A stretch of 33,451 bases of DNA, from NCBI GenBank assembly GCA_001953115.1, contig LSSL01003534.1, positions 1-33,451 of the forward strand, written 5' to 3'. Source of the stretch: Smittium mucronatum. Taxonomy: Eukaryota; Kickxellomycota; Harpellomycetes; Harpellales; Legeriomycetaceae. Both the position numbers and the translations under genes were made by a program. The stretch's first letter is position 1. Every line of letters starts with the position of its first letter. Below the pieces are notes generated by a model. The model saw only the letters and a program-made list of their open reading frames with translations, ran no database searches and was not told the origin of the DNA. Positions 9,013 through 22,541 of this stretch are shown one piece after another.

Positions 9013-10214
9013 ACTCAAAAATATAAAAACTTTTAGTTATTTTATCAATATATACATTAAAAATATTTAAATAAAGTTTTATATATGTTTCACCTGGCCT
9101 ATTTGATATAATTAAAGCATAAATTGTTCAGTTTGAAAACAAAAACTTCCATCATTAGATTTCATAATATGAAATAAAATTAACTAGATATTTAATTATA
9201 AGATTTTGAATGGTTTTATTTTTTTAATGAGATGATGATGCTGATTTTAAATCCGAGATATATGTAGTTTTTTGGTTGAATATCACCCTTAAATGAAAAC
9301 TCTCCTAATTTTTTTTTTTCATATTATACGCCTTTTTAACTTTAGATTAAAGTTAAAGTCGAGAGAATGCTTTAAAATTTATAATTCCAACAATATTCAT
9401 TTTTTCAAGAGTCATATGGAAAATACATTATTAAAAAGGTGTAAGTGATGGAGTTATGATATAAATTTTAGAAGGGGTCTTAATTAAAATATGGGTTTAT
9501 CAAATTGCATATAGAGTAGCTCCACAGTTTGAATTCACTTTGTAGCCAACGTTTTTTTGAGTAAAGAAAACTAAAAAAAAATCGTACATCAAATGCCAAT
9601 ATACTTTAAAAACTTTATTAATTCGTGGATTAAGAGTTATGTTAGATTGTTATGTGACGAAAAAGATAACCATGCAATTAAAAATAGACATTTGAAAAGG
9701 TCTTTTTCACAAAAAACTTATTGAATGGATTCATTCTTACCTGCTTAATGCGTAGTCTCTTTTTAAAAGGAATTAAATAGCATGATACAAGCTAGTATGA
9801 GTTTCAGATATAAACTATTGTTAGTTTTCCAGCCTAAACTAGGTGAATTTGTGTCAAAATTTCTTTTTACTTTTACTTAATTGACAACCAAATAAAAATT
9901 TTAGGTGGGCATGATTTTTTTTTTTGAAATTTATTCTTACTCCATTTAAAACTCCGGTAAAAAGCAGGGGATGAGATTCATGGCTACAAGTACTCAACAA
10001 AAATATATAATCAATACTAGTTCCTATCATATGGCAGTTGATTTGTTTTAGAATCGCTTTCCACTATTTATAAGATTTTCATCGTTTAAATATTGTTCGA
10101 ATATCGTATGATCTCAAATCCAAAATTCAAATTCTAAATACTATTTCCGAGTGTCTTGTCATTATTGGCAACATTATAGAAAATATAATCTTTATATAGA
10201 GATACAATAAGGCT

Positions 10215-10242
10215 AAAACCAATTCTCTAAATAATTGGTTTT
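10215..10242. repeat. Perfect 10-bp hairpin in the element spacer (AAAACCAATT / AATTGGTTTT)
   Basis: Arms 10215-10224 and 10233-10242 are exact complements with an 8-base loop. The hairpin lies about 40 bases inside the right arm of the long inverted repeat, so it may belong to the same element. Confidence 0.5.
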
Positions 10243-10279
10243 GTTATAATAACCTTTTTTGGACTAGATATTATTCGAT

Positions 10280-10636
10280 ACTTCTATATACTCAAAAAAA
10301 TCTACTGCAATATCTTTACGCTTGATTTATTGATACTAATAACTCAAAACTATAGCATAATTAGCACCGTTGTTTTTTTGTCTATATAGACGTGAATTAA
10401 ATACAAAATAATCACAATTGAGGATACTTACCAAATTTGATTTTTACCATCCAATAAAATATTTTAAAAAAATCATCGAGAAAAACAGCTTGGTTTTAAT
10501 AAATAAGTAGCTTGGAATTTGAATGAGAATTAATGTATTTGGCTTGGATTTGTCCAAATTGGTCTGGAAAAAAAACAAATGGGTTTGTGAAAAAATAAAA
10601 CGGCTTGCAAAAAAATAAAATGGCTTGGGTTTAATA
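10280..10636 (-). repeat. Right arm of the 357-bp inverted repeat
   Basis: Reverse complement of 8594-8950. A minus-strand open frame of about 100 codons (10444-10752) crosses its outer edge. It starts at TTG or at an inner ATG at 10738-10740, and its residues inside the arm simply reflect the T- and A-run repeats, so I do not treat it as a gene. Confidence 0.9.
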
Positions 10637-13600
10637 CCTAACAATTTTAGAATAGCTTCTTTAACCACACACAGATGTATGGGATGATTCCGTTTAAATA
10701 TTTTTCTTTTTAAAAGTGAAAATCTTGAAAGTTTCAACATTTGATTATCCAATTTATATCATCGATTATATTGCACAGCCTTCCGAGAAATCAACATTTT
10801 TTTAAGTTTGATTTCAATATTTCCCATCCGCCTGGCCAAGATCGAAATTTCCCAAATTTTCCGGGATAATTTCGCCCGAAAAATGGCTAATTTAATCTTT
10901 ATTTAGATTTAATAAACCAATATACGACAGTCTTTAAAATACCCAAATGTATTTCTATGGACATATTTTCCAGAAAATAAGAGCATATTGACTATAACGA
11001 AATACTATTTTTCAATTAAACTAAGAAAATTTTCAATTATTAGCTAAAAGGGTATCCATTCTTAGTACATATTTGATAATTATTAAATATTATAAAAATG
11101 AAAATCTTGATGTGAATAAGTGTAAATTATTGCTAATATTAATATTTACATAGAATATGAATCTTTTTACTATAATTTGAAAAATATATATATGGTGTGA
11201 ATCCATAAGAAAATTTACATAATAGTATGAAAATATCAATCTTCACGCTAATAGACTTTGTTGATTTTTATTTTATATTAGCAATCAATAAGATCGAATA
11301 AAATTTGAGTAAAAAATGAGTGAGAAATAATATTTTCGAATTTTTTTTTAAAAAGATGTTTTATTCGTGATTTAGTTGTATAAAATATAATAGTAGTATT
11401 TTTCGGGTCTAGAATATATTTTTTTATTAAAAAATTATTTTTTCCATAATTTTCTCGGTTTTAAAAAATTAAAATGATAAAACAAAGATTGAATTGGGTT
11501 GATACAGATATGACTGATTTCAAAAGAAATGAACAGGATATGTGAATTAAACATTCCAAAAATCTTAAAAAGCATACAACTACAGTATTATACTGTGTAA
11601 ATTTTAATATCAATGGATGTCTAGGTTATTTTAAAACCGGAAATTTTTAAGGAAAATCAAAATTGTATTACTATTACACGCAACACTGTGAAAATATCTC
11701 GAGATTACTTTAAATAATAATTAAAGAAAAAAATCATAATTAACATCACAGATAGTCTAGCTATTTATAAAATATGTTTAAAACTTGATTCAGTGAACCT
11801 CAAAACTGAAATAACCTGTGTATATTCAGTTAGAAGTAAATATAATAAACTGTTAAAATAGACAATAATAGAATATAAGTGCCACTAGGCAATGTTATAA
11901 TGGTTTTTAAGTTTTTAATTAAAGAAGAACAGAGATAATTTTTGTCAGATGAGGATTTTTTTTCCATGAAAATCCTTCATTATTTATGGAAAATAGTTCT
12001 GAAAAAAAATATGGCTAAAACTAAAACTATGACTAGACTAAACTAAATAGTAATATCACAATACCTCAGTTCATAACTGCGTCATAATAAGCAAATTATG
12101 ACTGCGAAATAAGTCGAAATAAGTAAAGTAATTCAATCACGCGATTATTAACGAATTTAATCAGGAATAAAATAGATTTCAATTCCGCAGTTGTTAATTG
12201 CATCATAATTACGCTAATCATGACATAAACAAAATAACAATTAAAATAAAATAAAAGCCCAAATTTTGGAAAAAAGTGTATACAGAATGCAAATATCGAA
12301 AATTATAACTGACCTCATTCAGCAAAATACTCAGATAATCTAAATAGTATCAAATTTATAGTCTCTTCAGAAAAAAAATTTAAAAAAGTTTCTTCATTTT
12401 CTAAAATACACATATATTCCACTTTTAAACTTATAAAGGGTATGTATTCTGTTATTATTTTAGGAATAGCAAACAAAAATCAATCTTTTACTCTAGTTTT
12501 ATTAGCAAATGTTAGAAAAATTGACACAAAAGACTACTTTGGATATTATGAAGTATTGAAATTGAAATTTATAAGATGAAGCTCGATATTAAAGAATAAA
12601 ATCTGATATCTTACTCAGCTTCACAAATTTCTGAATAAATTTCGAAGTTTTCAGAAATTTTATTATTAACCAATTTTTGGTTTAATATTAGAAAAAACGT
12701 CGAAAATATAGCAGGAAATTTATATGATAAATTCAGAAAATTTATTTGTATTGATATATGTAGATTTCAACTTAGAAGTAATCTTATGGGTTTTGAAGTT
12801 TCTCAGAAGTTATTAATTTTTAAATGGATAGTTTTCAACTTTTTGTCCAGATTGTTTGATAAAATAACAATAAACCATTTCCAAAAAAAAATAAGAAATG
12901 GTGTGAAGGCTATTATATTTTTTGAAATTCAAGTAAAAATATATCGAAAATATACAACATTTGTAATTTATTCAAGTTTATTAATATATCGAAAGAGGTA
13001 ATAAATTACTCAGAATCATTTATTATACCAGATCTAGGCCAAATGGAATGAATCGAAATATATTTTTCAGAAAGAAAATTTTTTTATCTAGAAATGATGG
13101 AAAAATATGTTTTTGTTTCTTTTTATAATATTCCAGAAAAATTTTTAAAATCATCTTGGACTTCAAATATAGAGGATTTAATTAATACATAAGAATTTGA
13201 GGATTTCGAATGATTAACTGGGTTTATCGAAAAATATATATTTATATATGGAAATAATGTAATTAATAGTTGAAATTATTTATATTGTCCATTTAGATAT
13301 TTTTTAAAAAAGAAAAAAATCTTTCTATCATATCAGTTCTTAATCCATGCCGAAAAAAGCGGCTGTATCAATATAACTCTTTTATCCAAAAAAAATAATT
13401 TAAAAAAACAGTATTAACATAAAACCGATTTGAAAATTTTTTTTTTGGCCACCTCGAGAAAAAATCTACCAAATTTTTTAATTTTATACATTCTTATGTG
13501 CATTGTTTAATATTTTGTACTAAATTTTTAATTATAAAAACCCCTAAATATATAAATTATAATCATAATTAGATTTTGTTTATTGATAGAATAAAGTATA

Positions 13601-14481
13601 TTTGAAATTTGAAATTATTCATCTACTTCAATTATATAAATAAATGTTATTAATAAAATTTATTATAAATATACAAGTCCGATGCCTCATTATATAATCT
13701 TATTACTTAACTTGGAACAATTTCCTTTTAATTAAAGTTTAAAAATGATTTTAATTAGATATTTTGTGTTGAAAATGGGATTGAACAACTATAATAGATT
13801 GAATATAGTTAAAATATAGTTTATTTTACCTTAATATTAGGAGTTGATTTTTTATTTTGATACATACAATCAATGGTAATAGTAGACTTAAAGTATGAGA
13901 AGAAAACGCTTGTTTTTTATAATTAAGTTTTTATGTACTCATTTCTTGGTAAATTTGTATATTCGAAAAATGAGGGGATTGACTTTTGCGCATAAGGGAT
14001 TTTTTTCATTTACAAAAAAATGGAATATGAAGCAAGAGGTACATTTAAGAATTCAGAATTTTTATTTTTACACGCTGATTCATTTAAACTCATATTCTTA
14101 GGCAATTATTCTTATTTATTTACACCACAATTTTTTCTTTGATTAATTTACAAAATTTATTATTCATATGTAAGTATCCATATCGGTAATACGTATTGCA
14201 TATTAGCAATAAAGCTTTTATATATTTATTGTATCAACTTTGATAATTTTTTTTGCATAAAAAAGATGCATTTACAAGTTGCTTTTTTCTAAAATGTGGA
14301 TTAATCATTTTTATCATTTATTTTTGATATATATCTGGATTTAGTTGGATTTATTCCAAATTCAAGTTGTGTTTTTTTAAAAAATAATAATGCATCATTA
14401 TTGTAAATTATTAATTTAACAAATATTTGGTCTTTTGAATATAAAAAAATTTGCATTTAAAAAATTCATACTTTTGAAAAT

Positions 14482-14495
14482 GGGGAGGGGGAGGG
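14482..14495 (+). repeat. G-run cluster (tracts of 4, 5 and 3 G)
   Basis: Three G tracts separated by single A bases stand out in sequence with very few G or C. With only three tracts of three or more, it could form a two-layer or intermolecular G-quadruplex, not a canonical four-tract one. Confidence 0.45.
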
Positions 14496-15068
14496 TTCTA
14501 TGAAATTCTCTGAATATATTCTTATATTATTTTTTTAAATCGAAAAAATTTTTTTTGTAAAAAAACAAAAATGAACTCCAATTCTTCAAGATTTTAGTTA
14601 TAATATCCTAGAATCTTCTGAATTTGAACTCTTTTTCTAATATATATGTCGTATCATGTTATATTTTCTTGAATTTTATCTAATTAAGAGATAAAAATAG
14701 TACATTTTTTCGAATTATACAAATGTGATATTATTCTTAGAATTTTAATTCAAAATCAGTCAAAAGTGAGATGAAAAAAGGGAAAAATACATAATTTTTT
14801 TAAAAAAAATTATACCAAAATTACCAATTAATCATTATTTCACTCAATTTTAGCTAAGATATACCTCAGCACTAACACAAAGGATAGATATCTCCATTGA
14901 GATTATTAAAATCCAGAAATTTTAATTAATTTAACGAAATTAATGAAATTAGTTTCATTTTGATTTATCTGGATAAGTTTGGTGTATATTCATTTTTTCG
15001 GGAATTCTGAAAAATTTCTGTAAGCTTTAAATATTTAAATATTCAAAAAAAAAATTTTAGTAAAGAAT

Positions 15069-15098
15069 AATACCATTTTAAAGTGGTATTTTTTTTTC
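15069..15098 (+). repeat. Hairpin followed by T run
   Basis: AATACCA (15069-15075) pairs with TGGTATT (15084-15090), with extra weak pairs in the loop, and is followed by a run of T. In a bacterium this would suggest a terminator. In this eukaryotic, T-run-rich setting it is probably chance. Confidence 0.25.
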
Positions 15099-16996
15099 TT
15101 TATCGAATGGCGTCAATTTAAATTCGGATTAAATATAACCAAATAATTTTTTGATTTTTTTTTCTTCAAGATTCCAGAAGAATTCAACCATATAAACTAA
15201 GATATATATCTATAATTTATTTCTTCGTTCATGTTGTAAAACCATGATATAAACCGTTATTTTTTTAAATAGTTGCCAATCTAAAAAGGATACTTTTTGG
15301 GCAATAAAAATTCCGCGCCCATTAGAAATATGCCTTGATAATTATATTGAGTAATAAAGTTATTTAGGCTAATACTAGGTTATAAATATAATATATTTGT
15401 ATAAGCATAACAGCATTGTTTTATTTTCGCCAAAGTGAATAACTTGTATCTTTAACTCCATAAATTGGTAAGTATGAGCTTTTTTTAAAAAAAAATGTAT
15501 AATTTTTAATATATGCGAGATTATTTGATGGAAAAGGCGACTGTTAAATTTGATTCATTGGAAGTATGTGGTTGTATAGCTTATTGGTCCAGTATATCGA
15601 AAATATGTTATAAAAAAAGAACCATATATCATTTTTATTGGTCTATTACCAGAACCGGGAATTTTCATTATTTAATTTGATATTTTTTAAAGGTCAAATT
15701 AAAAATATAAAAAATATAAAAAATTAAAGTACCCACCTTTGTCGAGGAATCTCCCATAACCAGTAATTTTTTTTCAAAAAAAAGAAAAAATAGGTATTTT
15801 TTATACATCTAATGACTACAGTAGTTACTTTATCAAGTTTAAATCTATATAAGAAGTTACTATATTTGAATTTCATAATTAAATTCCTATAAAAATTATG
15901 AAAAATAAAAATAAAAATACCAGTTTATAGTATAATCTAATTTTTAAATGAAAAAATCTCATATTTTTTTCGATAGGGATATACTGATTTAAATGATGTC
16001 ATACTTATGTTTTTAAAAGAAAATTAAATAATGAGCATTTACGAAATTTTTTTTTAAATATGACATAATTCCGCCCTAAACCCAATAAAATTATTACCAA
16101 TTTTATATAAATTAAAAGTTGGAAATTTTTTGAAGATTTTTTTCATATTATGATAAAATTTCAAAAATAAATTAAACCATAGTGTATAAATTAAAATATG
16201 AATCTTTTTCCACATTTTTGAAAATTAAAAATTGAATAATTTTTTATTATCGATCTACAAAGCGTGACATATAATTTAGTATTCATTTTTAATTTAAATT
16301 TCCCCATTTTCTCTATTTTTTCTGACTAACTTTAAATTTTTTATAAAATAATTAAATTTATTTATAAATATAAATACCATTTATATTGGATTTTTTTTAT
16401 TTAGATAAATTTATACACTCTTTATAATCCTTTCTCCCCCCAAATTATTGCATTAAATAATTTTTTTAGATATTTCTAAATTTTACTAGATTTTTTTAAT
16501 TTTGGAATATACACATTTATTCTTTTAATTTTAATTTTTTCCCAAAAACATCATATTTTTCTGATTTTCAAGCCATTTCAAAAAAAAAAAAATTTTTTTC
16601 TCATTATATATTCTCAAGGCATTTATTTTTAACAGAATCAAAATATATTCTCAACATATAAGATGATTAATATTACTTAAAAATCTTAATTAAAAAACGA
16701 TTAACTCTTTTTTTAGATAAAAAATCGCTTAATAGCACCATGAATACATTAAATTAAATTGATTTTTCATTATTTTGATTATGACTTCTATTATCTCACA
16801 AAATCTTATATTTTGATATGGACCTTTTAAAGCTAGTTATAATTAGAAATATACTCTTTGAAAGTTTTATGCGATAAAAAAGTGTATACAGTCTGAGTTA
16901 AAGCTAGAAAAAATAACTAAAATATGTAAAAAAAAAAATTAATACAGATTTGATTGAATTTTCATGTGGAATTATTCCATGCATAATATTAGATAG

Positions 16997-17020
16997 TATA
17001 TATATATATATATATATATA
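16997..17020. repeat. (TA)12 microsatellite
   Basis: An uninterrupted TA dinucleotide repeat of 24 bases, the longest I see in the window. Confidence 0.9.
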
Positions 17021-18149
17021 TTTAATTTAGCACGATTTAAAGCAAATTATTATGGCTTCATTTTAATTATTATATCTATAAATATGCTAGGATTTTTTTT
17101 ATCTTACCTAATATATTGTGGAAAAAAAAAATTAGCATAAGTTTCTTATTTTTTTTTTGTATTTTTGTATTTTTGGATTTATAAAGAATTAAATAATCGG
17201 AATACATGTTATAAAGGCTTTTGTTAAATGAATAAGTTGGATTAAAACTTATATTTTTATATAAATCAAGTATTTTTTAAAAAAAATTGTATATATTAAA
17301 TTTAAATTATAATTTATGTATTGATGAGAGGCATATTTACTTTATTCATTAATAAAAAAATCATTCGATAACCAAAAAACTTAATTGGATTTTTTTAAAA
17401 ATATTTTAATACTTGAGCTGCATTTTATTTTTAATAAATACAATAATAAGATCAAATTATGATTAGAAATTACGCCAAAAAAATTATTTATTAAAAAAAA
17501 AACGAGTTTTATACTTTTCTAATGCAAATTAATAAAAGTAATATTCCACTTATATTTCAAAAAATTTAGCTTAAAATATAAAAGTAAAATTTTTGTGCAT
17601 AATTTAATTCTTTTTTCAAGAAAAAATAAAATAAAATAAAACCAAGCCGTTTAGCGTGAAGATCTTTTCTGAAATATAATATATATATAAATTAAATCAA
17701 TAGTAATTAAATAAAAATTTTTAATGATTAAAATAGGATTTTAATGGATATTATTATATATTTATATAATTTTGCTCGCTTTTAAAGATAAATATATGCG
17801 CTGTTTTGATAAAATTTGCTTAATATTTCCAAGGCAAAAAAAAATATTAATAATTAATTTATTTGAATTTATTTTGGAGAAATATAATTCAGTTTTTTAA
17901 TTTGAATGTAAGAAATTCAAAATGAAGTTTTATCACTCTACCTTAGGAATATTGGAGGCAGAGCAAAAAAATTTATGACCGAGATAATCGGGAAAGGTGT
18001 TTAGTTTGAAAATTACGAGCCAATAGGCCTGTAATCTTCGAAATTTTTCTGTAAAAAATTTCATATTTAGATATCTAGTCAGTTTTCAAAATATTTTGAT
18101 TTATTTTAGAAGAAGTATGCTTATAAGCACCGTAATTTTTGTATATAAT

Positions 18150-18770
18150 AATTTGTCATTAAAATTTTTAGATTTATGCTTAAACAGTGTCTAGAAAGTT
18201 TTTACAAACTTTTTCACATTGAATTTTGGCTCTCCTAAGGTTGAAATACCTTTCCATGATTTAGGAGCTTATATTGTACTTGGATAATTACACTAAACTA
18301 AAATAACATACGGCTTTGTACTAATATTGGTTGAGAGCAGAAAAGGAAGCACTAAGCGATTAGGAGGACAGCGATTAAAGAGAATGACCATCTCTAAACA
18401 AGAGAAACAGACCGTTTAACGCGGTTGAGACACATTCTGTGAAAAATTCCGGCTTTCTACAGTCAGGCGGACCTCAGCTTCTAAAAAATACTTGTTGGAA
18501 ATTAATGTAGATATTAACCAGATTTGGGTAGGAGTATAATTTTATTAATCCTGTTAGAAGTAGGCTCTGGTTAAAATCTCAGTAGCTTTAACGGACTATT
18601 GTTCGTTGAAAAAGAGCTTAATCCTTGATTTCGTGTAACCTCTGTCATAAAAATACTTATAGCAATGCCAGGGGGGTTCTTTAGGTTGGTATATCGCAAC
18701 CTTTTCTCGTAATTATGCATCAAGTAGTCCTACAGAGGAGCTTATCTTCATTAGGGGAATGATTTTTTCT
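18150..18770 (+). pseudogene. GC-richer island reading as a decayed coding sequence, unidentified
   Basis: Composition rises clearly above both flanks. One plus-strand frame runs through the island in coding-like blocks: FTNFFTLNFGSPKVEIPF, YGFVLILVESRKGSTKRLGG, DTFCEKFRLSTVRRTSASKK, and GSLGWYIATFSRNYAS near the right end. About eleven stops break it, nearly all TAA or TAG where CAA or CAG would fit, which suggests C-to-T decay. Other frames also have open blocks of 30-40 codons, so the frame choice is uncertain. I recognise no domain. A relic of a mobile-element protein or a lost gene is likeliest; a structured RNA gene is an alternative. Confidence 0.35.
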
Positions 18771-21465
18771 TTATATATTTTACTATTTTCATATTTTTTT
18801 TCCATATTTTATAATGGAATTATCTTAAAATATAATTCCATGATAGAAAAAAGTAATTGAAAGGGGGCTTAATTCACGAATAGATATAAAATAAGTCATT
18901 TAGAATGATTGGTTCAATATTAGAGATTTTTTTTTTGATAAATTTCATCATTTTCTCTTATTCAAGTAAAAATTATACTTACAGGGAACACAATTAGTAA
19001 ACTAAATTTTTATTAGTTGAAATTATATTTTTTAACAAGAATGCTTAGAATTTTACTGATATATAATAATGTTTTTTTAGTTAATTTGGAGATTAAATTT
19101 ATATAATATAATTAAAAATTGACCCTGTTAACTCCCGAAAAAATTCGATTGGATTTTAAAATTTGAACCATTAAATCGGAAAAAAATCATCTAAAACCTG
19201 AGTATGTCACAAAAATCTTTCAATTGCGATAAATTAAAACGATATAATAATTTTTCGACGCTAAAAAACATAACTTGTCAATAAAAAAGGTTCCGATATT
19301 TTTCATTGATAATTTCATGAAACTAGTTTTTTTTTATATAAAATTAGACGGTTTATTCCATATTACACATATTATTAATATATTTTATTTTATTATAATA
19401 TAAACCAATATTATTATAGTTTGAAATACGAAATTCTGGAGTAAAAAAATATCAATCAAGGTAATATAGAAACGAGAAATTTTTTTTAAAAAAAATCATA
19501 TCTCTATTTTAAAAACTCTCATCTCCATGTTACATATTATATATGTAATAAAGGGTATACATGGTGTATTTGGAGTAAAACAAACACATTTTTTATTCTA
19601 GAATTTTAATTAAATTTTTTGAATAATATCTATTATCATTATATGAAAATCCCAAGTGGATGTCTTAAATAAAATAATCATAAACAATTCAAAATATATA
19701 TATTCGATAAATTTTTTTGATTTTGAAAGTATTTTTGAATTTTTTTATCTCCTTGTAATTTAGTTTTTTAGCTCGTAAACCGAATGGGATAATTTCTGAT
19801 ATTTCTGATATATTTTACAGTGTCTCAATAGATAGTAATAAAATTTATAGCACTAATGATTTAACTTCCGAATTTATTATTTATATTATTGGGGTTTTAA
19901 TTTAAAAGTGCAATAAAAAATTAATCCAAATTTAAATATAATGAATATTAATTGATTCTAACTTTTAAATTGAATTAAAATTAAATTTTTATAATTATTT
20001 CAATTAAAACTGAAATAGGTATAATATTTGAAAATTCACAAAAAAGTAAATTTTATTTCAATAAGAATCTGTTGTGATATTCTTCGATCTAATTGGTATA
20101 TATTTTATTAGTATTTGATAAAAATTCATATTATTATAAAATAAACCCAGTATCATTTAATCAAAATAAAGAGAGCTAAAAAAATTTCCTGTATTTGCTA
20201 TGATTTTTATTTGGGGCGAATTTAAGTCGATGTTACACTTATATTATTTAAAAGATATTTTTTGATGCTTATATTCCCTGATTTTACTAAAAAAAAGCAT
20301 AAATATGAATTTATACTAGTTTCATTTTTCAGATATAGAAAAAATAACAATTTGAATTAATTTTGTGGATTTTTTTAGAGATGGAAAATATTTTAGTGAT
20401 ATATAGTTCCGAGAAAATATATAATATTTTTGAGTTTCAAAATTATTTTTTGAATATATTAAAGTTTTTGAAAAACTAAAACATTTAAAATCCATAATTT
20501 TTGAAAAAAATATGTTATAGGAATTTTTTTTTCAAAAAAATAAAAAATTATGTTAATAATTATACAATTGAAAAAAAAATCCTAAAATCCCCGAAAATTA
20601 GTCTAATATCAGCACCATTATAGATTAATAAAACCCCCATTTAAAAATTTTAAGATCTTATAATTTTTTTTTCTGAAGAGGATAAGCCCAATTATTTTTT
20701 TTAATATTAGATAAACTAAAATAACCGAAATATTAAAATATAAAGCCTTTTTTCTTTTAAAAGTATTAGGCTGTTTAAAAGAGATATATTTTTATTATTT
20801 AATTTGATTTTTTGGTTAATAAAATTATATTGATTTTTATTCTTAAATAAGCGGCTATCAGAATTTTCATAGATTAAATTTGGTTTTAGATATAATAAGG
20901 GTGATTATTTAAAATTACCAAAAATTAAATAGCCCATGCCCAAAAATATAAAAAAAACACTAAATTTTCTATTATTACACCAATTTCAGTTGCTAATTTC
21001 CAGTAATTTCTTAAAATACCAACAAATTAGTTTAAAATGAAACAAAATGATTTTTTTATTGTCAAACTTTATTTGGGGTTAAAAATAAATTCTGCTTGAA
21101 AAAATAATTGTCACACTTTATATTTATATGCTAAAATAAAAAATCGTAAGATGGTCTCTAAAAAATTTTCACCTAAAAAAACATCAATTATTTCTATTTT
21201 ACAAAATTTAAATAAAAATTCAAATAAAAATATTTAATTGTTTTTATCTTTTATTAAATTCAAACCCAAATTTTTTGTTTTTATTTTTCACATTTCTTCA
21301 ATAAAAAAAATCTTATTTCAATATTTCGGTTTGATAAAGCTTATTTACTGAATTTTTAGTTTTAATCGAACTGATATGCGTAAATAGTGTTTTTTAAATT
21401 TTAAATTTGAGATTTACGAAATAGGAATAAAAGTGGGATGCTTAAATTTTATAGAAACTACAAAA

Positions 21466-21483
21466 ATATATATATATATATAT
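21466..21483. repeat. (AT)9 microsatellite
   Basis: A short uninterrupted AT dinucleotide repeat. Confidence 0.8.
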
Positions 21484-22526
21484 CATCTAAAAAAATCCCG
21501 GACGTTTTTTTAACTGTTTTAATTATAATTATAATACTTTTTTTAAAAAAAACCAAATATAAAAAAAAAAAATTGACCAATTTTAGCTCTTATGGCGGAT
21601 GGAGATCCAATAATAATATAAACAATATCTAAAGGACGAAAATTTAAATTGTAACCTAATTGGATTAAGAATTTTTTATGGAATCCACTAACATAAAACT
21701 AATTTAATTGGTAATAGAAAAGTGATTCTAAAGGGGCTTCAGTTAAAATAAGGTGCAGTATATTCGAATTTAATATATCAAAATCTAAAAAATTGGATGA
21801 GAATTTTATTTACTTATTATTTTGAATAAAAATTTACCCCAAAATGAACTATTTACAATAAAGAGATATTTAAAAAAACCAATAATATAAATTTATAAAA
21901 AGTTAAAAAACAACAGATGAGGTTAAAATATCCAAATATCTAGAAATACACATTAAATTCTCTAATTTTTATAAAATTCTTAAATAAATTCATAAAGATA
22001 TAGAAATCCTGAAATATCTCCATAAAAATTGATATAACCTATCTGGAATGGGATGAAAAAAGTGTTTTGAAATCTAAAATATATCACTCAAAAAATATTG
22101 TGAATTTTATATGAATTATTAATACCGAAAAATTCGAATATATATTACTAATATTACCTCAGATAATACTTCTTTATGTATTTATAATAATGATTTTAGA
22201 AAAAGGTTATACAGAGAAGAAAATATAATTCCATTTTATTCATGTCCGTAAAATATAGAAAATAGAAAATATTCAAGTATTTTTCTGAATTACATCTCCA
22301 TATTTTTATATTATTCAATAATCAAACATAAAAACCATTATTAAAATGAAGAGTTTTTCGAAATCAGCTAAAAGAGTACATTTTAACACAAAATTATATT
22401 ATTATGTTATAGCATATAGAATTAATAAAATAAAAAATAATCTAAAAGATAAAAGCATATAATTATAATAAAAGCATAAAAATCTAAAAATAAACCAAAA
22501 CTAAGCTATCAATTTGTGAAATTTAA

Positions 22527-22541
22527 CCCGCCCTCCCCTCC
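22527..22541 (-). repeat. C-run cluster (G-run on the minus strand)
   Basis: CCCGCCCTCCCCTCC on the plus strand gives four G tracts (2, 4, 3 and 3) with one-base loops on the minus strand. It is the best G-quadruplex candidate in the window and a strong outlier in sequence of about 15% GC. Confidence 0.5.

Larger units (their letters stand above)
8594..10636. mobile_element. Long-terminal-inverted-repeat (foldback or MITE-like) element, 2,043 bp
   Basis: Two 357-base arms (8594-8950 and 10280-10636) are reverse complements with about 9 mismatches and no gap by eye, around 97% identity. They enclose a 1,329-base spacer with no open frame of note. The outer ends are TATTAAACCC and its complement. 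The TA could be a target duplication, as in Tc1/mariner-type elements, with the element proper starting TTAAACCC. The outer third of each arm repeats AAGCC/AAGCT-type words between T runs, like the subterminal repeats that transposases bind. The lack of a transposase gene suggests a non-autonomous element. A segmental inverted duplication or an assembly artefact would look the same in one copy. Confidence 0.6.
10637..18149. other. AT-rich gene desert
   Basis: No gene is supported. Bases 10,760-10,900 are richer in GC (CCCATCCGCCTGGCCAAGATC-like text) but give only short frames on each strand. The open frames at 12786-13001 and 13895-14101 are dominated by Phe, Ile, Lys and Tyr and resemble no family. 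Long T and A runs are everywhere. Noted separately are the G-run at 14482 and the TA repeat at 16997. Confidence 0.5.

Noticed and set aside
10444..10752. Minus-strand open frame, about 100 codons
   Set aside because: Three quarters of it lies inside the inverted-repeat arm, and its Phe- and Lys-rich text follows the T runs there. The long start is TTG; the ATG inside gives no recognisable protein.
12786..14101. Two plus-strand frames of about 70 codons (12786-13001 and 13895-14101)
   Set aside because: Dominated by Phe, Ile, Lys and Tyr, without motifs; expected by chance in this much AT-rich DNA.
15069..15098. Bacterial-type rho-independent terminator
   Set aside because: The window has spliced genes and T runs everywhere, so a hairpin followed by T bases carries no terminator meaning here.
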